Notes: generated by a model not told the origin, from the sequence alone. Counted from the stretch's first letter, positions 15,867-23,707 are shown. The stretch: DNA of 40,971 nucleotides from Fibrobacter sp. UBA4375 (GCA_002391195.1 DGRZ01000049.1:1-40971), one strand, 5' to 3'. Translations and numbers: made by a program.

Positions 15867-18794
15867 ATGCCGCTCTTTAACGAAGAAAACACCGTCGAAA
15901 AGAAACTGATTGATGCCGCCAAGAAATGCGGCTGGAAATACGTCGAAGCTAAGGATGTTCCCCGTAGGCCGGATGAAGTCCTTGTGGAGGACTGGATTAG
16001 ACAGGCTTTGATAAAGCTGAATCCTATTGCCGTCGAAGAGGCTGACCAGGTTATTTATAAGCTCCGTGCTGCCATTGCCAGCGGATTTACATCGGATGAA
16101 CTCATTTCGGCCAATGACCGTTTCCGTAACCTTCTTTTTGAAGAGAATAGCTATCCGTTTGGCGAAAACGGCGACAACATCAACATCCGCTTCTTTAGCG
16201 ATAACCCAAAGGAAAACTCCTATGTCGTGACCAACCAGTGGGAGTTCCCACGCAAAAGTAAAGAAGGTGGCAAGCGACTGGATTTAGTCTATCTTATTAA
16301 TGGAATCCCCGTTGTCATCGGTGAAGCCAAGACCCCGGTCAAGCCGTCGGTAACATGGGCCGATGGCGCCACAGATATTCTAAATTATCAAAAAAGCATC
16401 CCTGAAATGTTCGTGACGAACATCCTTACTTTTGCAAGTGAAGGTAAGGAATTGCAATATGGTGGAGTCGGTTGCCCCGTTGATAAGTGGGGTCCTTGGT
16501 ATGCGGACGAACAGCGTCTTCATGGGACGCTTGCCGATGTCGAACACAACTATGTGCATTTGATGACTCCAAACCGCTTGCTTGACATCTATAGGTTCTA
16601 TACGGTGTTCTCTGGCACAACCAACGGATCCAAAATTAAGATTGTTTGCCGTTACCAGCAATACCTTGGTGGCGAAGCCATCGTGCAGCGTGTTTTAAGT
16701 ACATATCGTAAAGGTAAAGGACCTCGTAAAGGATTGATATGGCATTTCCAGGGGTCAGGCAAGTCTTGGCTGATGGTGTTTGCCGCTCAGAAACTCCGTC
16801 GCCAAAACGAGCTCAAAGCACCTACAGTCATTATTGTCGATGACCGTATTGACCTTGAAGACCAGATTACGGGTGACTTTACTCGCGCAGAAATCCCCAA
16901 TGTAGATAGCATTACCAGTAAGGAAGAGCTGGAAAAGAAGATTAAGCAGCGCAAGATTCTGATTACGACCATTTTCAAGTTTGGTGACTTGGATGCTAAC
17001 GAGGTCATTGATGATCGCGATAACATCATCCTATTGATGGACGAAGCGCATAGAACGCAAGAAGGTGACCTTGGTGCCAAAATGCGTACAGCCTTGCCAA
17101 ACGCTTTCTTCTTTGGTCTGACAGGTACGCCGATTAATCGAAATGACCATAATACCTTTGCCTGCTTCGGAGCCGATGAAGACAAATACGGCTATATCAG
17201 CAAGTACACTTTCCAAAACTCCATTGCCGATGGCGCAACGCTGGAACTGGATTTCAAGACTGTTCCGGTAGAAATGCACCTGGACGAAAAGAAGCTGCAA
17301 GCCGAATTTGATGCCTTGACCGACCAGGTAAGCGAAGATGACCGTAACCAACTGGTGAAGCGAACCTCTGTCGAGGCGTTCTTTACAGCTGATGAGCGCA
17401 TTAATAAGGTCTGTAAGTACATTGTGAACCATTTTCGCGAATATGTGGAACCGACTGGAATGAAGGCTCAGGTGGTTGTTTACAATCGCGAATGCTGCGT
17501 GAAGTACAAAAAGGCGCTTGATGCCTTGCTGGGAACGGCTGACCAGACAACGGTTGTTATGCATACTGCTGGTGACAAGGCTGACGACTACAAGGAATAT
17601 CGCCGCACCCGCGACGAAGAAAAGAAACTGCTCGACCAGTTCAGGGACCCGCTTTCGCCGCTCAAGTTTGTGGTTGTCACCTCAAAGCTCTTGACAGGAT
17701 TCGACGCGCCGATTCTACAGTGCATGTATCTTGACAAACCGATGAAGAACCATACGCTGCTACAGGCGATATGCCGAACCAACCGCAAGTATAACGAAAA
17801 CAAGAAATGCGGCCTGGTTGTCGATTTCGTCGGTGTCTTTGATGATGTTGCGAAGAGTCTTGCTTTCGATGAAGAAACCATCAAGACCGTCATCAAGAAT
17901 CTTGATGAAGTCAAGGCTTTGATACCAACATTTGTTCAAGAATGTGTGGATTTTTTTCCTGGCGTGGATCGTACCATCGGTGGTTGGGAAGGTTTGCAAG
18001 CCGCTCAGCAATGCCTCAAGGAAGAAGGCGTAAAGACCAATTTTGCTAGACATTTTGCCCGTCTTTCGAAGGCTTGGGAAATTGTCAGCCCTGATATTTG
18101 TCTTGCTCCGTACCAACAAGATTATACCTGGCTTGCCCAAGTGTATCAGAGCGTACGACCCGTAAGTGGTGGCAACTTGATATGGACTCTGTTAGGAGCC
18201 AAGACAATCGAAATCATACATAATAGCATTGATTCCATTGACATAGGCAAATCCCTTGAAGAATTGGTTATTGATGCCGATGTGATTGATTCTGTGCTCA
18301 CGGATGCCTCGAAGGTACAAAAGAAGATTGTCGAAATTGAAAGATTGCTCAAGTTGCGCCTCGGTGAACACGCTGGAGATCCGAAATACAAGGCTTTCGC
18401 CGAAAAACTCGACGAACTCCGTGCCAAGATGCAAGAAAGCCTGATTACAAGTCTTGAGTTCCTGAAGGAACTGCTAAGTTTGGCGAAGAACTTGCTTGAA
18501 GAAGAAAAGAAAGTCGAAACTCCGGATGATAAACGCGCCCAAGCCAAGGCCGCGCTTACCGAACTGTTTGAAAGCATCAAGACCCCGGAAACGCCGATTA
18601 TCGTTGAACAAGTCGTGAATGACATCGACAATGAGGTGGTCAAGATTATCCGTCAGTTCAATGATGCCTTCAAAAGCGTAACTGCCCGCCGTGAAGTCAA
18701 GCAGAAGCTCCGCTCAATTCTTTGGTTGAAGTACAAAATCAAGGATAACGATGTATTCGAAAAGGCGTACCAGTACATTGAAATGTATTACTAA
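15867..18794 (+). CDS. hsdR: Type I restriction enzyme motor/endonuclease subunit
   Basis: The 975-residue HsdR starts at an ATG with GAGGA upstream. The N-terminal nuclease has LDLVYLINGIPVVIGEAKTP, giving D139, E153 and K155 of the PD-(D/E)xK fold. The SF2 translocase follows: QGSGKS (Walker A, 295-300), DEAH (392-395), GLTGTPI (motif III), TSKLLTGFDAP (motif V) and QAICRTNR (motif VI). A helical C-terminal region of about 250 residues contacts the methyltransferase. It translocates DNA past the enzyme and cuts far from unmethylated target sites. All motifs are intact. It lies 28 bp after the last silent TRD cassette, so expression may run through from hsdM or arise locally. Confidence 0.96.
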   Translation: MPLFNEENTVEKKLIDAAKKCGWKYVEAKDVPRRPDEVLVEDWIRQALIKLNPIAVEEADQVIYKLRAAIASGFTSDELISANDRFRNLLFEENSYPFGENGDNINIRFFSDNPKENSYVVTNQWEFPRKSKEGGKRLDLVYLINGIPVVIGEAKTPVKPSVTWADGATDILNYQKSIPEMFVTNILTFASEGKELQYGGVGCPVDKWGPWYADEQRLHGTLADVEHNYVHLMTPNRLLDIYRFYTVFSGTTNGSKIKIVCRYQQYLGGEAIVQRVLSTYRKGKGPRKGLIWHFQGSGKSWLMVFAAQKLRRQNELKAPTVIIVDDRIDLEDQITGDFTRAEIPNVDSITSKEELEKKIKQRKILITTIFKFGDLDANEVIDDRDNIILLMDEAHRTQEGDLGAKMRTALPNAFFFGLTGTPINRNDHNTFACFGADEDKYGYISKYTFQNSIADGATLELDFKTVPVEMHLDEKKLQAEFDALTDQVSEDDRNQLVKRTSVEAFFTADERINKVCKYIVNHFREYVEPTGMKAQVVVYNRECCVKYKKALDALLGTADQTTVVMHTAGDKADDYKEYRRTRDEEKKLLDQFRDPLSPLKFVVVTSKLLTGFDAPILQCMYLDKPMKNHTLLQAICRTNRKYNENKKCGLVVDFVGVFDDVAKSLAFDEETIKTVIKNLDEVKALIPTFVQECVDFFPGVDRTIGGWEGLQAAQQCLKEEGVKTNFARHFARLSKAWEIVSPDICLAPYQQDYTWLAQVYQSVRPVSGGNLIWTLLGAKTIEIIHNSIDSIDIGKSLEELVIDADVIDSVLTDASKVQKKIVEIERLLKLRLGEHAGDPKYKAFAEKLDELRAKMQESLITSLEFLKELLSLAKNLLEEEKKVETPDDKRAQAKAALTELFESIKTPETPIIVEQVVNDIDNEVVKIIRQFNDAFKSVTARREVKQKLRSILWLKYKIKDNDVFEKAYQYIEMYY

Positions 18795-18805
18795 GGAGAT
18801 TGGGT

Positions 18806-19543
18806 ATGTCTAAGCAGCATATACTGGTTAAACTCGGATGGGAACGCTATGATGCACCCAAGGAGGGTCAAATACATTTTGTAGAAGATGTAGAGGCGAA
18901 TGCACTATTGAATGATTTGAAGAGCTTTCCTCATGCGTTTGTTCTTGCTTGTTGTATGGACCGCCAAATGAAAGCGGAAGCAGCCTGGATGATTCCCTAT
19001 AAAATATGTCAGATTTTGGGGGATTTTTCAATGAAAACATTGGCGACAAAAACGAAATCGGATTATGTCAAGGCGTTTAGAAAGTATAAAATGCATCGAT
19101 TTACTGATAATATGGGGATAGTTTTTTACGAAGCTGTCCAACGAATACACCAGGAGTATGCGGATGATGCCAGTAATATTTGGAATGATAAACCCAGTAG
19201 TGCGTCGGTTGTTTATCGTTTCCTGGAGTTTTATGGAGTCGGCATAAAAATAGCCACAATGGCGACCAATATTTTGGCACGAGATTTTAAGATACATTTT
19301 TCCGACTATTATTCGATAGATGTCTCGCCAGATGTCCATGTGCGTAGAGTGATGTATCGTATGGGATTGGTGGATAAGGACGCTAGTAACGATAAAATTA
19401 TTTATAAAGCAAGGGAATTGAGTCCCGATTTCCCAGGTGTAATTGATTTTTCTTTATGGCTGCTTGGACGAACTACTTGCAAAGCTGGTAAAGCAGATTG
19501 CGAAAATTGTATGGTAAAGAAAGCTTGCCCTCGATGCAAATAG
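18806..19543 (+). CDS. HhH-GPD DNA glycosylase/AP lyase with [4Fe-4S] cluster (endonuclease III-like)
   Basis: The 245-residue protein begins at ATG 18806, seven bases after AAGGAG and 12 bp after hsdR, so it is in the same operon. The helix-hairpin-helix is FYGVGIKIA (142-150) with K148 at the position of the endonuclease III catalytic Lys. D176 in DVHVRRV matches the catalytic Asp. The C-terminal Cys225-x6-Cys232-x2-Cys235-x5-Cys241 fits the endonuclease III iron-sulphur loop exactly. Such enzymes remove damaged or mismatched bases and nick the abasic site. The first 100 residues are not typical of endonuclease III. A glycosylase tied to an m6A-type RM locus is unusual. It may repair restriction-linked damage or recognise a modified base in invading DNA. 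Confidence 0.85.
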   Translation: MSKQHILVKLGWERYDAPKEGQIHFVEDVEANALLNDLKSFPHAFVLACCMDRQMKAEAAWMIPYKICQILGDFSMKTLATKTKSDYVKAFRKYKMHRFTDNMGIVFYEAVQRIHQEYADDASNIWNDKPSSASVVYRFLEFYGVGIKIATMATNILARDFKIHFSDYYSIDVSPDVHVRRVMYRMGLVDKDASNDKIIYKARELSPDFPGVIDFSLWLLGRTTCKAGKADCENCMVKKACPRCK

Positions 19544-19566
19544 CTGTACCTTGTTCACAGGACAAT

Positions 19567-19842
19567 ATGAAAAAGATCATGGATGAAGATGAGGAACTGG
19601 AAAGTTATCTTGCTGATATAGAAGATGTTGTAAACGGTCGTATGGTTGATATGAACCATGCGGAATATATGTACAAGGTTATTGATGCGGTTTGTGAGCT
19701 CGAAGAATCTCTTGAGTGGATCCATCGCAACGATGTTGAGCTACGCAAGGCGATAAATGGAAGAAGCATCAAGGAACTAGATGAGATGATTTGTTCTATC
19801 AAACGTATGAAATCCAAGATTGATAGCTATTTTGAAGAATGA
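19567..19842 (+). CDS. Small acidic helical protein of unknown function
   Basis: I do not recognise this 91-residue protein (MKKIMDEDEELESYLADIEDV...). It is acidic at the N-terminus, predicted helical throughout, and ends with a likely coiled coil (SIKELDEMICSIKRMKSKIDSYFEE). ATG 19567 is preferred because it follows an AGGA. The in-frame ATG at 19534 would overlap the glycosylase gene and has no ribosome site. The small gap to its neighbours suggests it belongs to the hsd operon, perhaps as a regulator or partner protein. Confidence 0.5.
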   Translation: MKKIMDEDEELESYLADIEDVVNGRMVDMNHAEYMYKVIDAVCELEESLEWIHRNDVELRKAINGRSIKELDEMICSIKRMKSKIDSYFEE

Positions 19843-19849
19843 TGGTGCT

Positions 19850-20203
19850 ATGGTTGTAATAGAACGAGCTTTGAGAAATTACCTTGTAAACCCGAATGAT
19901 CTAGATCTTGGCTTTGCCATGGCTCGTTTAGCTGAATTAGCCAAAGAATGCTGCCGAGAACGGGGCTGTTCTGCGAAAAGGACAACTGAGGTACTGGTAA
20001 AAACTTTTTTTAATGACTTGAAAATTGGGAACTGGCCTTCCGTCCTTGAAGGAACATTCGAACCGAATTTCAAAGATAAAATGGATATTATTCTAAAGAA
20101 GAAAAACGGCGATGTACACAAGGTCGCTGAATTGATGGTCAAGCAGTGTCTTGATACCGTAAAAAGGAATATGGGCGTGGGTGAGAGACACCCACACCTT
20201 TAG
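19850..20203 (+). CDS. Small protein of unknown function at the end of the hsd operon
   Basis: I do not recognise this 117-residue protein (MVVIERALRNYLVNPNDLDLG...). It is helical and basic towards the C-terminus, with a Cys-rich stretch KECCRERGCSAKR. ATG 19850 is seven bases after the previous stop. A TTG at 19820 would overlap the upstream gene by 23 bp. A hairpin overlapping its final codons probably ends the transcript, which makes it the last gene of the rightward hsd block. Confidence 0.5.
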   Translation: MVVIERALRNYLVNPNDLDLGFAMARLAELAKECCRERGCSAKRTTEVLVKTFFNDLKIGNWPSVLEGTFEPNFKDKMDIILKKKNGDVHKVAELMVKQCLDTVKRNMGVGERHPHL

Positions 20204-20210
20204 TTTTATT
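20177..20210 (+). terminator. Likely terminator of the hsd operon
   Basis: GTGGGTG (20177-20183) and CACCCAC (20189-20195) form a 7-bp stem with a 5-base loop, followed by CTTTAGTTTTATT. It overlaps the stop codon of the last rightward gene and faces the convergent resolvase gene. Confidence 0.55.
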
Positions 20211-20817
20211 CCTTGGCCAATTTGTAGAAGGTACACTTGGTAAGATTGGTACGTTTCATCGCTTCGACGGCGGTGATTCTACCGGTTTTCCAATCCAAAA
20301 AGACTTCAGTCCAGTTTTCAGGTTTCTTTATGTTGGGCCTACCAAATTTAACACCCTTAGCTTTAGCACAATCGATGCCTTGTCGCTGACGTTTGATTAT
20401 CGATTCGCGTTCTTTTTGGGCCACGTATGAGAGAATCTGTAATACCAAATCTGAAATAAATTTTCCGTCAAGGTTCTTTTCACCAGAGACTCGCGTATTT
20501 AACAGGGGCATGTCAATTACTTGAATGTCCGCCTTAAGAGTGGATGTGATGTACTGCCATTGCTCTTTCACTTCATCGTAGTTTCTTCCGAGACGGTCTA
20601 GGCTCAGGATTACCAACAGGTCACCCTCGTGCAAGACTGGTAGTGTATTTTCTGTGCCGACTAGGCTCAGATAAGCCCTTCTGTCGAAATTTTTACCACT
20701 TGCCTTATCGCAAAAGATGTATCGGTCATCTTTGACGAATGGACGGAGAGCTTCTAGCTGTCTGTCAAGGTTTTGCTCGGTGCTGCTGACTCTTGCATAG
20801 GCGTATGTTTCGCTCAT
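20206..20817 (-). CDS. Serine recombinase, resolvase/invertase family
   Basis: The 203-residue protein has the N-terminal serine recombinase fold: YAYARVSSTEQNLDRQLEAL with the nucleophile Ser11, LVILSLDRLGRN with the catalytic Arg pair (about residues 70-78), and the helix-E region QKERESIIKRQRQGIDCAKAKGVKFGRP. A short C-terminal helix-turn-helix (GRITAVEAMKRTNLTKCTFYKLA) binds DNA. Its size fits resolvases of transposons and plasmids. It may resolve multimers of the element or promote deletion/inversion. The start ATG at 20815-20817 has GAGG upstream. Its long leader holds repeated ACGT-centred motifs and the first of the five 41-bp promoter elements. Confidence 0.93.
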   Translation of the reverse strand: MSETYAYARVSSTEQNLDRQLEALRPFVKDDRYIFCDKASGKNFDRRAYLSLVGTENTLPVLHEGDLLVILSLDRLGRNYDEVKEQWQYITSTLKADIQVIDMPLLNTRVSGEKNLDGKFISDLVLQILSYVAQKERESIIKRQRQGIDCAKAKGVKFGRPNIKKPENWTEVFLDWKTGRITAVEAMKRTNLTKCTFYKLAKE

Positions 20818-20854
20818 TTTATCCTCGTTTTGGGTTGAAATGTGGTATGGAATA

Positions 20855-20937
20855 AATAGACGTCTGGAATGAAAAAGCTCATCTTTATAAACGTCTGTAA
20901 ATTCTTAATGGGTCTTTGTAAACGTGGTCTATTAAGG
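20855..20937. other. Possible res site of the adjacent resolvase
   Basis: Within 120 bp upstream of the resolvase start there are AATAGACGTCT (20855-20865), TATAAACGTCTGTAAA (20886-20901) and TTTGTAAACGTGG (20915-20927), then GTCTATT, the reverse complement of AATAGAC. Repeated, partly inverted half-sites beside a resolvase gene are how res sites are usually arranged. The spacing does not match a specific known res. Confidence 0.35.
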
Positions 20938-20993
20938 TATACTTTTTCAAACTATTTTTATGGTTGAAATGTTGATGAAATCGTGTCATTGAT

Positions 20994-21034
20994 TAAATAA
21001 AAAAATGGGGCAGTCCCGCTTAGACTGCCCCAGT
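20994..21034 (-). promoter_or_regulatory. 41-bp promoter-like element, copy 1 (before the resolvase)
   Basis: On the minus strand: ACTGG, 12 bases, GGGACTG, 11 bases, TATTTA. The spacings equal those of the other four copies. This copy overlaps the terminator hairpin of the YubB-like gene and lies 176 bp before the resolvase start. Confidence 0.6.
20998..21031 (-). terminator. Intrinsic terminator of the YubB-like gene
   Basis: On the minus strand a perfect 9-bp stem GGGGCAGTC/GACTGCCCC (21007-21031) is followed by A and seven T. It begins about 10 bp past the stop of the gene at 21042-21797. Confidence 0.85.
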
Positions 21035-21041
21035 ACCGTTG

Positions 21042-21797
21042 CTATGCCTCCTTGCTGTATGTGTATTCCTCGTTATCTTCGTTCCAACTCCATTTGCCGC
21101 TACTGGTAGCAGAGTTAAGCCATTCAATGACATTTTCTCGCCATCCGTCATCGACCCAAATACTCGCATTGGGGTAGTCGTGGATGTTTTCAACACTCTC
21201 GATCTGGTAACAACATTCCTCGGCGAATGTGACCGGATCTACAATGCCGAGAATGTTGCTTACGTTGCTTTCGCTTTCGGTAATTTCTAGAAATTCCCTT
21301 GCCGCGATTGGCTTGTTTTCTTCGTTAATGAGCCAATGCCAGAGAGGCCTTGAAATCATATTGTCGCAAAATTTTTGGCTATAAAATTGGCCCTGTTCTT
21401 CGTAGCCGTAAGCCTTGATTGCTACATCGGGATACAATCGAGCGAGTCGGGTGTAGAACATATCAGGTGGTGCCCAGGGGGTGTCGAACGTAAAGACCAA
21501 CTTGCCATCGGACATGCTGACGTCGGTACATGACGCATCCCACTTACAACCCCAATAATCACAACGCCATCTGTACCAGTCGAAGATTTCACCACAGTGG
21601 TTTATTATGCCAGTCTGGTAGTCAGGATTGCTTCGGTCTTCCGGGACGAATTGGTTGAATGAAAGAACCACTGGTTTCTGAGTGTCGCTACAGAGGAGCG
21701 GTTTCCCGTCTTTGAAAGGCTGAGCCTTTTTCTTGATGGCGACGAGTGTTTTGGCGGGACCTGTGATGACCATTTCATTGTTTACCCAATTAGGCAT
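21042..21797 (-). CDS. YubB/Api92-like protein (DUF1281 family), plasmid leading-region type
   Basis: The 251-residue protein starts MPNWVNNEMVITG at 21797, with AAGGAG eight bases upstream; longer readings run through the promoter element. The MPNWV-N opening, the FDWYRWRCDYWGCKWDA centre (about 85-101) and FTFDTPWAPPDMF are hallmarks of the YubB ferredoxin-like family found on plasmids and in phage-like elements. The C-terminal half is acidic and family-variable. The biochemical role of the family is not settled. On plasmids such genes often sit among anti-defence genes in the leading region. Here it lies next to an ArdC-like gene and carries copy 2 of the 41-bp element 24 bp before its start. 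Confidence 0.75.
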   Translation of the reverse strand: MPNWVNNEMVITGPAKTLVAIKKKAQPFKDGKPLLCSDTQKPVVLSFNQFVPEDRSNPDYQTGIINHCGEIFDWYRWRCDYWGCKWDASCTDVSMSDGKLVFTFDTPWAPPDMFYTRLARLYPDVAIKAYGYEEQGQFYSQKFCDNMISRPLWHWLINEENKPIAAREFLEITESESNVSNILGIVDPVTFAEECCYQIESVENIHDYPNASIWVDDGWRENVIEWLNSATSSGKWSWNEDNEEYTYSKEA

Positions 21798-21821
21798 GAT
21801 TATCTCCTTGGTTGTATTAGT

Positions 21822-21862
21822 TGGATAACGGGGTAGGGCAGCCCCGCTACAGGGATGCCAGT
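21822..21862 (-). promoter_or_regulatory. 41-bp promoter-like element, copy 2 (before the YubB-like gene)
   Basis: On the minus strand: ACTGG, 12 bases, GGGGCTG, 11 bases, TATCCA, then 24 bases to the ATG. The leader continues with ACAACCAAGGAG, which is also found before the SpoVG-like gene and the gene at 23755. Confidence 0.7.
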
Positions 21863-22102
21863 ATGCCGTTTGTGTGCGCTTTCCTGTTGGCACAATGCCC
21901 TGTTTTTTTGCTTGAGTTGTGCTATTACGTAAGCAAACCGTGATGCTTATTACGCATTTTCGGATATAATTATTTTTATACAATCGTTTCAATACGATAA
22001 CATATAAACTGTGTAATGGCTTATAAGAGTACGTCTCTTAGTAGGCGTACATCGCTTGGATTGGTTCGGAAAAAAAGTTTGAAAATCTTATAAACTGTAT
22101 AT

Positions 22103-22146
22103 GGCGTATCGGAGATGTTAGCATGGTTATGATCAAGCGATACGCC
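22103..22146. repeat. 9-bp perfect inverted repeat in the spacer before the YubB-like gene
   Basis: GGCGTATCG (22103-22111) and CGATACGCC (22138-22146) enclose 26 bases; flanking ATAT bases extend the arms imperfectly. Nearby, ATAAACTGT followed by ATGGC occurs twice (about 22005-22019 and 22091-22105). The 21863-22160 stretch holds no gene. It is a candidate oriT-like or regulatory region, without proof. Confidence 0.4.
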
Positions 22147-22160
22147 TCATATGTAATACC

Positions 22161-22228
22161 AAAAAACGAGTGGGTGGAAAGTGAAAGCTGCTGGTTCAAC
22201 GAATGCTCCACGATCTGCCCACTTGTTT
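22161..22228. terminator. Possible bidirectional terminator after the ArdC-like gene
   Basis: AGTGGG (22169-22174) pairs with CCCACT (22218-22223) around a long loop. T-runs follow on both strands (complement of 22161-22166; 22225-22232). It sits just past the stop of the ArdC-like gene. The long loop makes it weaker than the other terminators here. Confidence 0.4.
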
Positions 22229-22231
22229 TTT

Positions 22232-23083
22232 TTATTCGGTTTCGCCCAGTATAAAGCGTACAGCCTTTTCTGCTCTGGTGGCGGCAATAACAACCATATT
22301 GGTGTCTTTTTTCAATGTTTCGAGCCAATTTTGGATGTAGGCGGCGTTTTGCTTGAGTGTCTTGGAGCTATCTATCCCCAAATGATGGAGTAAGAATGCT
22401 GAGCCCATCTCGGCGACCAGTTCTTCTCGCGAATATTTCTGAGAACCAAATAAATCATCTCGATCTCGCGAATTGAATCTGTTAAGCCGCTTTTCGGCAC
22501 CGGTGCTGTGTACCGATTCATGAGCCAAAACAGAATAATATCCTTCTGCGGTGCGGAAATTGGTAATTTCAGGGATGTTAATGTAATCGTATTTTACAGA
22601 ATAATATGACTCGTTTTTCCGGTGGATGAGGTTGATTTTTTCTCGGTTAAGGTACTGGTGGAATGTATTCTCTGCTTGCTTGATGGGGGATGCGGTTGAG
22701 TTTGATGCCTTGGGTTGCCAGCGAGGCTGTATTCCGTCGCAATCCGCAATCTTGAATACGACAAAGGAACGTAAGTATGGTACTTGTTTCTTGATAATTT
22801 CACCATCCTTATTTGTTTCTGTTTTTTCGATAGTCTTCCAGAGATAGATTTTCCTCCCCTTGCTGTTTTTTTTCAGATGGCCGCCTTGCTCTTGTATTTG
22901 ACGCCATGTTATGTATTCGCCAGCTTCGTCGCCCAGAAGCATTTGGTTTAGGATCGAATATGGACGGCCAGTAGCGTAGCTGATAACCGATTGCGCGCCG
23001 AACCATGGCTTAGTCCATGGAATCTGTCCTTGTTGCAACTGAGAAATGATTTGGTTTGTTATTTCTTCGTAGGCTTTATTCAT
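22232..23083 (-). CDS. ArdC-like antirestriction protein: ssDNA-binding domain plus zincin peptidase
   Basis: The 283-residue protein starts MNKAYEEITNQIISQLQQG at 23083, with GGAGGA upstream. Residues 1-120 match the ArdC N-terminal ssDNA-binding domain (IPWTKPWFGAQ, TGRPYSILNQMLL, YITWRQIQEQGGHLKKNSKG). The C-terminal half is a zinc metallopeptidase with HESVH at 188-192 and a downstream EELVAEMG (about 221-228) supplying the third ligand. ArdC proteins coat incoming single-stranded plasmid DNA and shield it from type I restriction, and they are common on mobilisable elements. Finding one on an element that also carries a type I RM system is notable. It carries copy 3 of the 41-bp element 24 bp before its ATG. 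Confidence 0.88.
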   Translation of the reverse strand: MNKAYEEITNQIISQLQQGQIPWTKPWFGAQSVISYATGRPYSILNQMLLGDEAGEYITWRQIQEQGGHLKKNSKGRKIYLWKTIEKTETNKDGEIIKKQVPYLRSFVVFKIADCDGIQPRWQPKASNSTASPIKQAENTFHQYLNREKINLIHRKNESYYSVKYDYINIPEITNFRTAEGYYSVLAHESVHSTGAEKRLNRFNSRDRDDLFGSQKYSREELVAEMGSAFLLHHLGIDSSKTLKQNAAYIQNWLETLKKDTNMVVIAATRAEKAVRFILGETE

Positions 23084-23107
23084 TTCCTTATCCTCCGTGT
23101 CATAGAC

Positions 23108-23148
23108 TTGATAACGCTCAGGTGCAGTCCCGACCTGGTGGCGCCAGT
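23108..23148 (-). promoter_or_regulatory. 41-bp promoter-like element, copy 3 (before the ArdC-like gene)
   Basis: On the minus strand: ACTGG, 12 bases, GGGACTG, 11 bases, TATCAA, then 24 bases to the ATG. It begins 18 bp after the upstream terminator, so the gene needs its own promoter. Confidence 0.7.
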
Positions 23149-23165
23149 CATTCATATACGGAGTC

Positions 23166-23200
23166 AAAAAAATCACCCTACGCCTCTACGTAGGGTGATT
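23166..23200 (-). terminator. Strong intrinsic terminator after the SpoVG-like gene
   Basis: A perfect 12-bp stem, AATCACCCTACG and its complement (23171-23182, 23189-23200), with a 6-base loop and seven T on the minus strand. It separates the SpoVG-like transcript from the ArdC-like gene. Confidence 0.9.
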
Positions 23201-23223
23201 CGTTGTTTTGGATTAGATTGTCT

Positions 23224-23280
23224 TTATCGGCCGGCGACGCGCTTCTTCGTAGGTCGGTAGATGATGGGTTGCTTAGTCAT
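23224..23280 (-). CDS. Possible 18-residue basic peptide
   Basis: ATG at 23278-23280 opens an 18-codon frame, MTKQPIIYRPTKKRVAGR, ending at TAA 23224-23226. A strong GGAGG lies six bases upstream, inside the end of the SpoVG-like gene, and the start overlaps that gene's stop (ATGACTAA). The terminator follows 24 bp later. The ribosome site and the fit between stop and terminator argue that it is translated. Its function is unknown, and the frame is short enough to be chance. Confidence 0.4.
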   Translation of the reverse strand: MTKQPIIYRPTKKRVAGR

Positions 23281-23629
23281 TGGATACCTCCGCACCTATA
23301 GCACGTTGGTAGTGTTCCAGTACCACAGTTTCAATGTGCTCTCGGACGGCTCTTGTAATGGGACAGCATACCGACCGGAAGTCATCGCCCTTATAGAACG
23401 GGTCCGTTGGGTAGCCAACGAATAGACCATTTGCTCCGTCAGTAACTCGTAAACCTCTAATCTGGATGGCGTCGTTAAGAACGATGCTAGCCATTGCTTT
23501 TATACTGCCAAGCGATGGCGCATCCTTGAATGGAAAAACCTGACAGTCTGTCACTTGCAGGTTTGTCTGCGTTTCCATCTTGAGTATGTGGGCGATGAGG
23601 TCCGCTTTTTTCATTGTTTTGTAGTTCAT
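23273..23629 (-). CDS. SpoVG-family nucleic-acid-binding regulator
   Basis: The 118-residue protein starts MNYKTMKKADLIAHIL at 23629, nine bases after AAGGA. Residues 35-110 match SpoVG: SIKAMASIVLNDAIQIRGLRV, DGANGLFVGYP, and DDFRSVCCPITRAVREHIETVVLEHY aligned with the family's HPI-re-R-e-I-...-vl-aY ending. The first 30 residues are an added helix. SpoVG proteins bind DNA and RNA site-specifically and act as global regulators in Firmicutes and spirochaetes. Copies also occur on plasmids and mobile elements of Bacteroidetes-like bacteria. It may regulate this cluster. Copy 4 of the 41-bp element lies 37 bp upstream. Confidence 0.78.
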   Translation of the reverse strand: MNYKTMKKADLIAHILKMETQTNLQVTDCQVFPFKDAPSLGSIKAMASIVLNDAIQIRGLRVTDGANGLFVGYPTDPFYKGDDFRSVCCPITRAVREHIETVVLEHYQRAIGAEVSND

Positions 23630-23666
23630 GGCGTTTGTCCTTGGTTGAGTTGTTTCCCGTATCAAG

Positions 23667-23707
23667 AGTATATGGCTCTAGGACAGTCCCGCAGTGATAT
23701 AGCCAGT
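23667..23707 (-). promoter_or_regulatory. 41-bp promoter-like element, copy 4 (before the SpoVG-like gene)
   Basis: On the minus strand: ACTGG, 12 bases, GGGACTG, 11 bases, TATACT, then CTTGATACGG and a leader rich in AAC repeats ending AACCAAGGA. The leader is nearly the same as that of copy 5. Confidence 0.75.
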
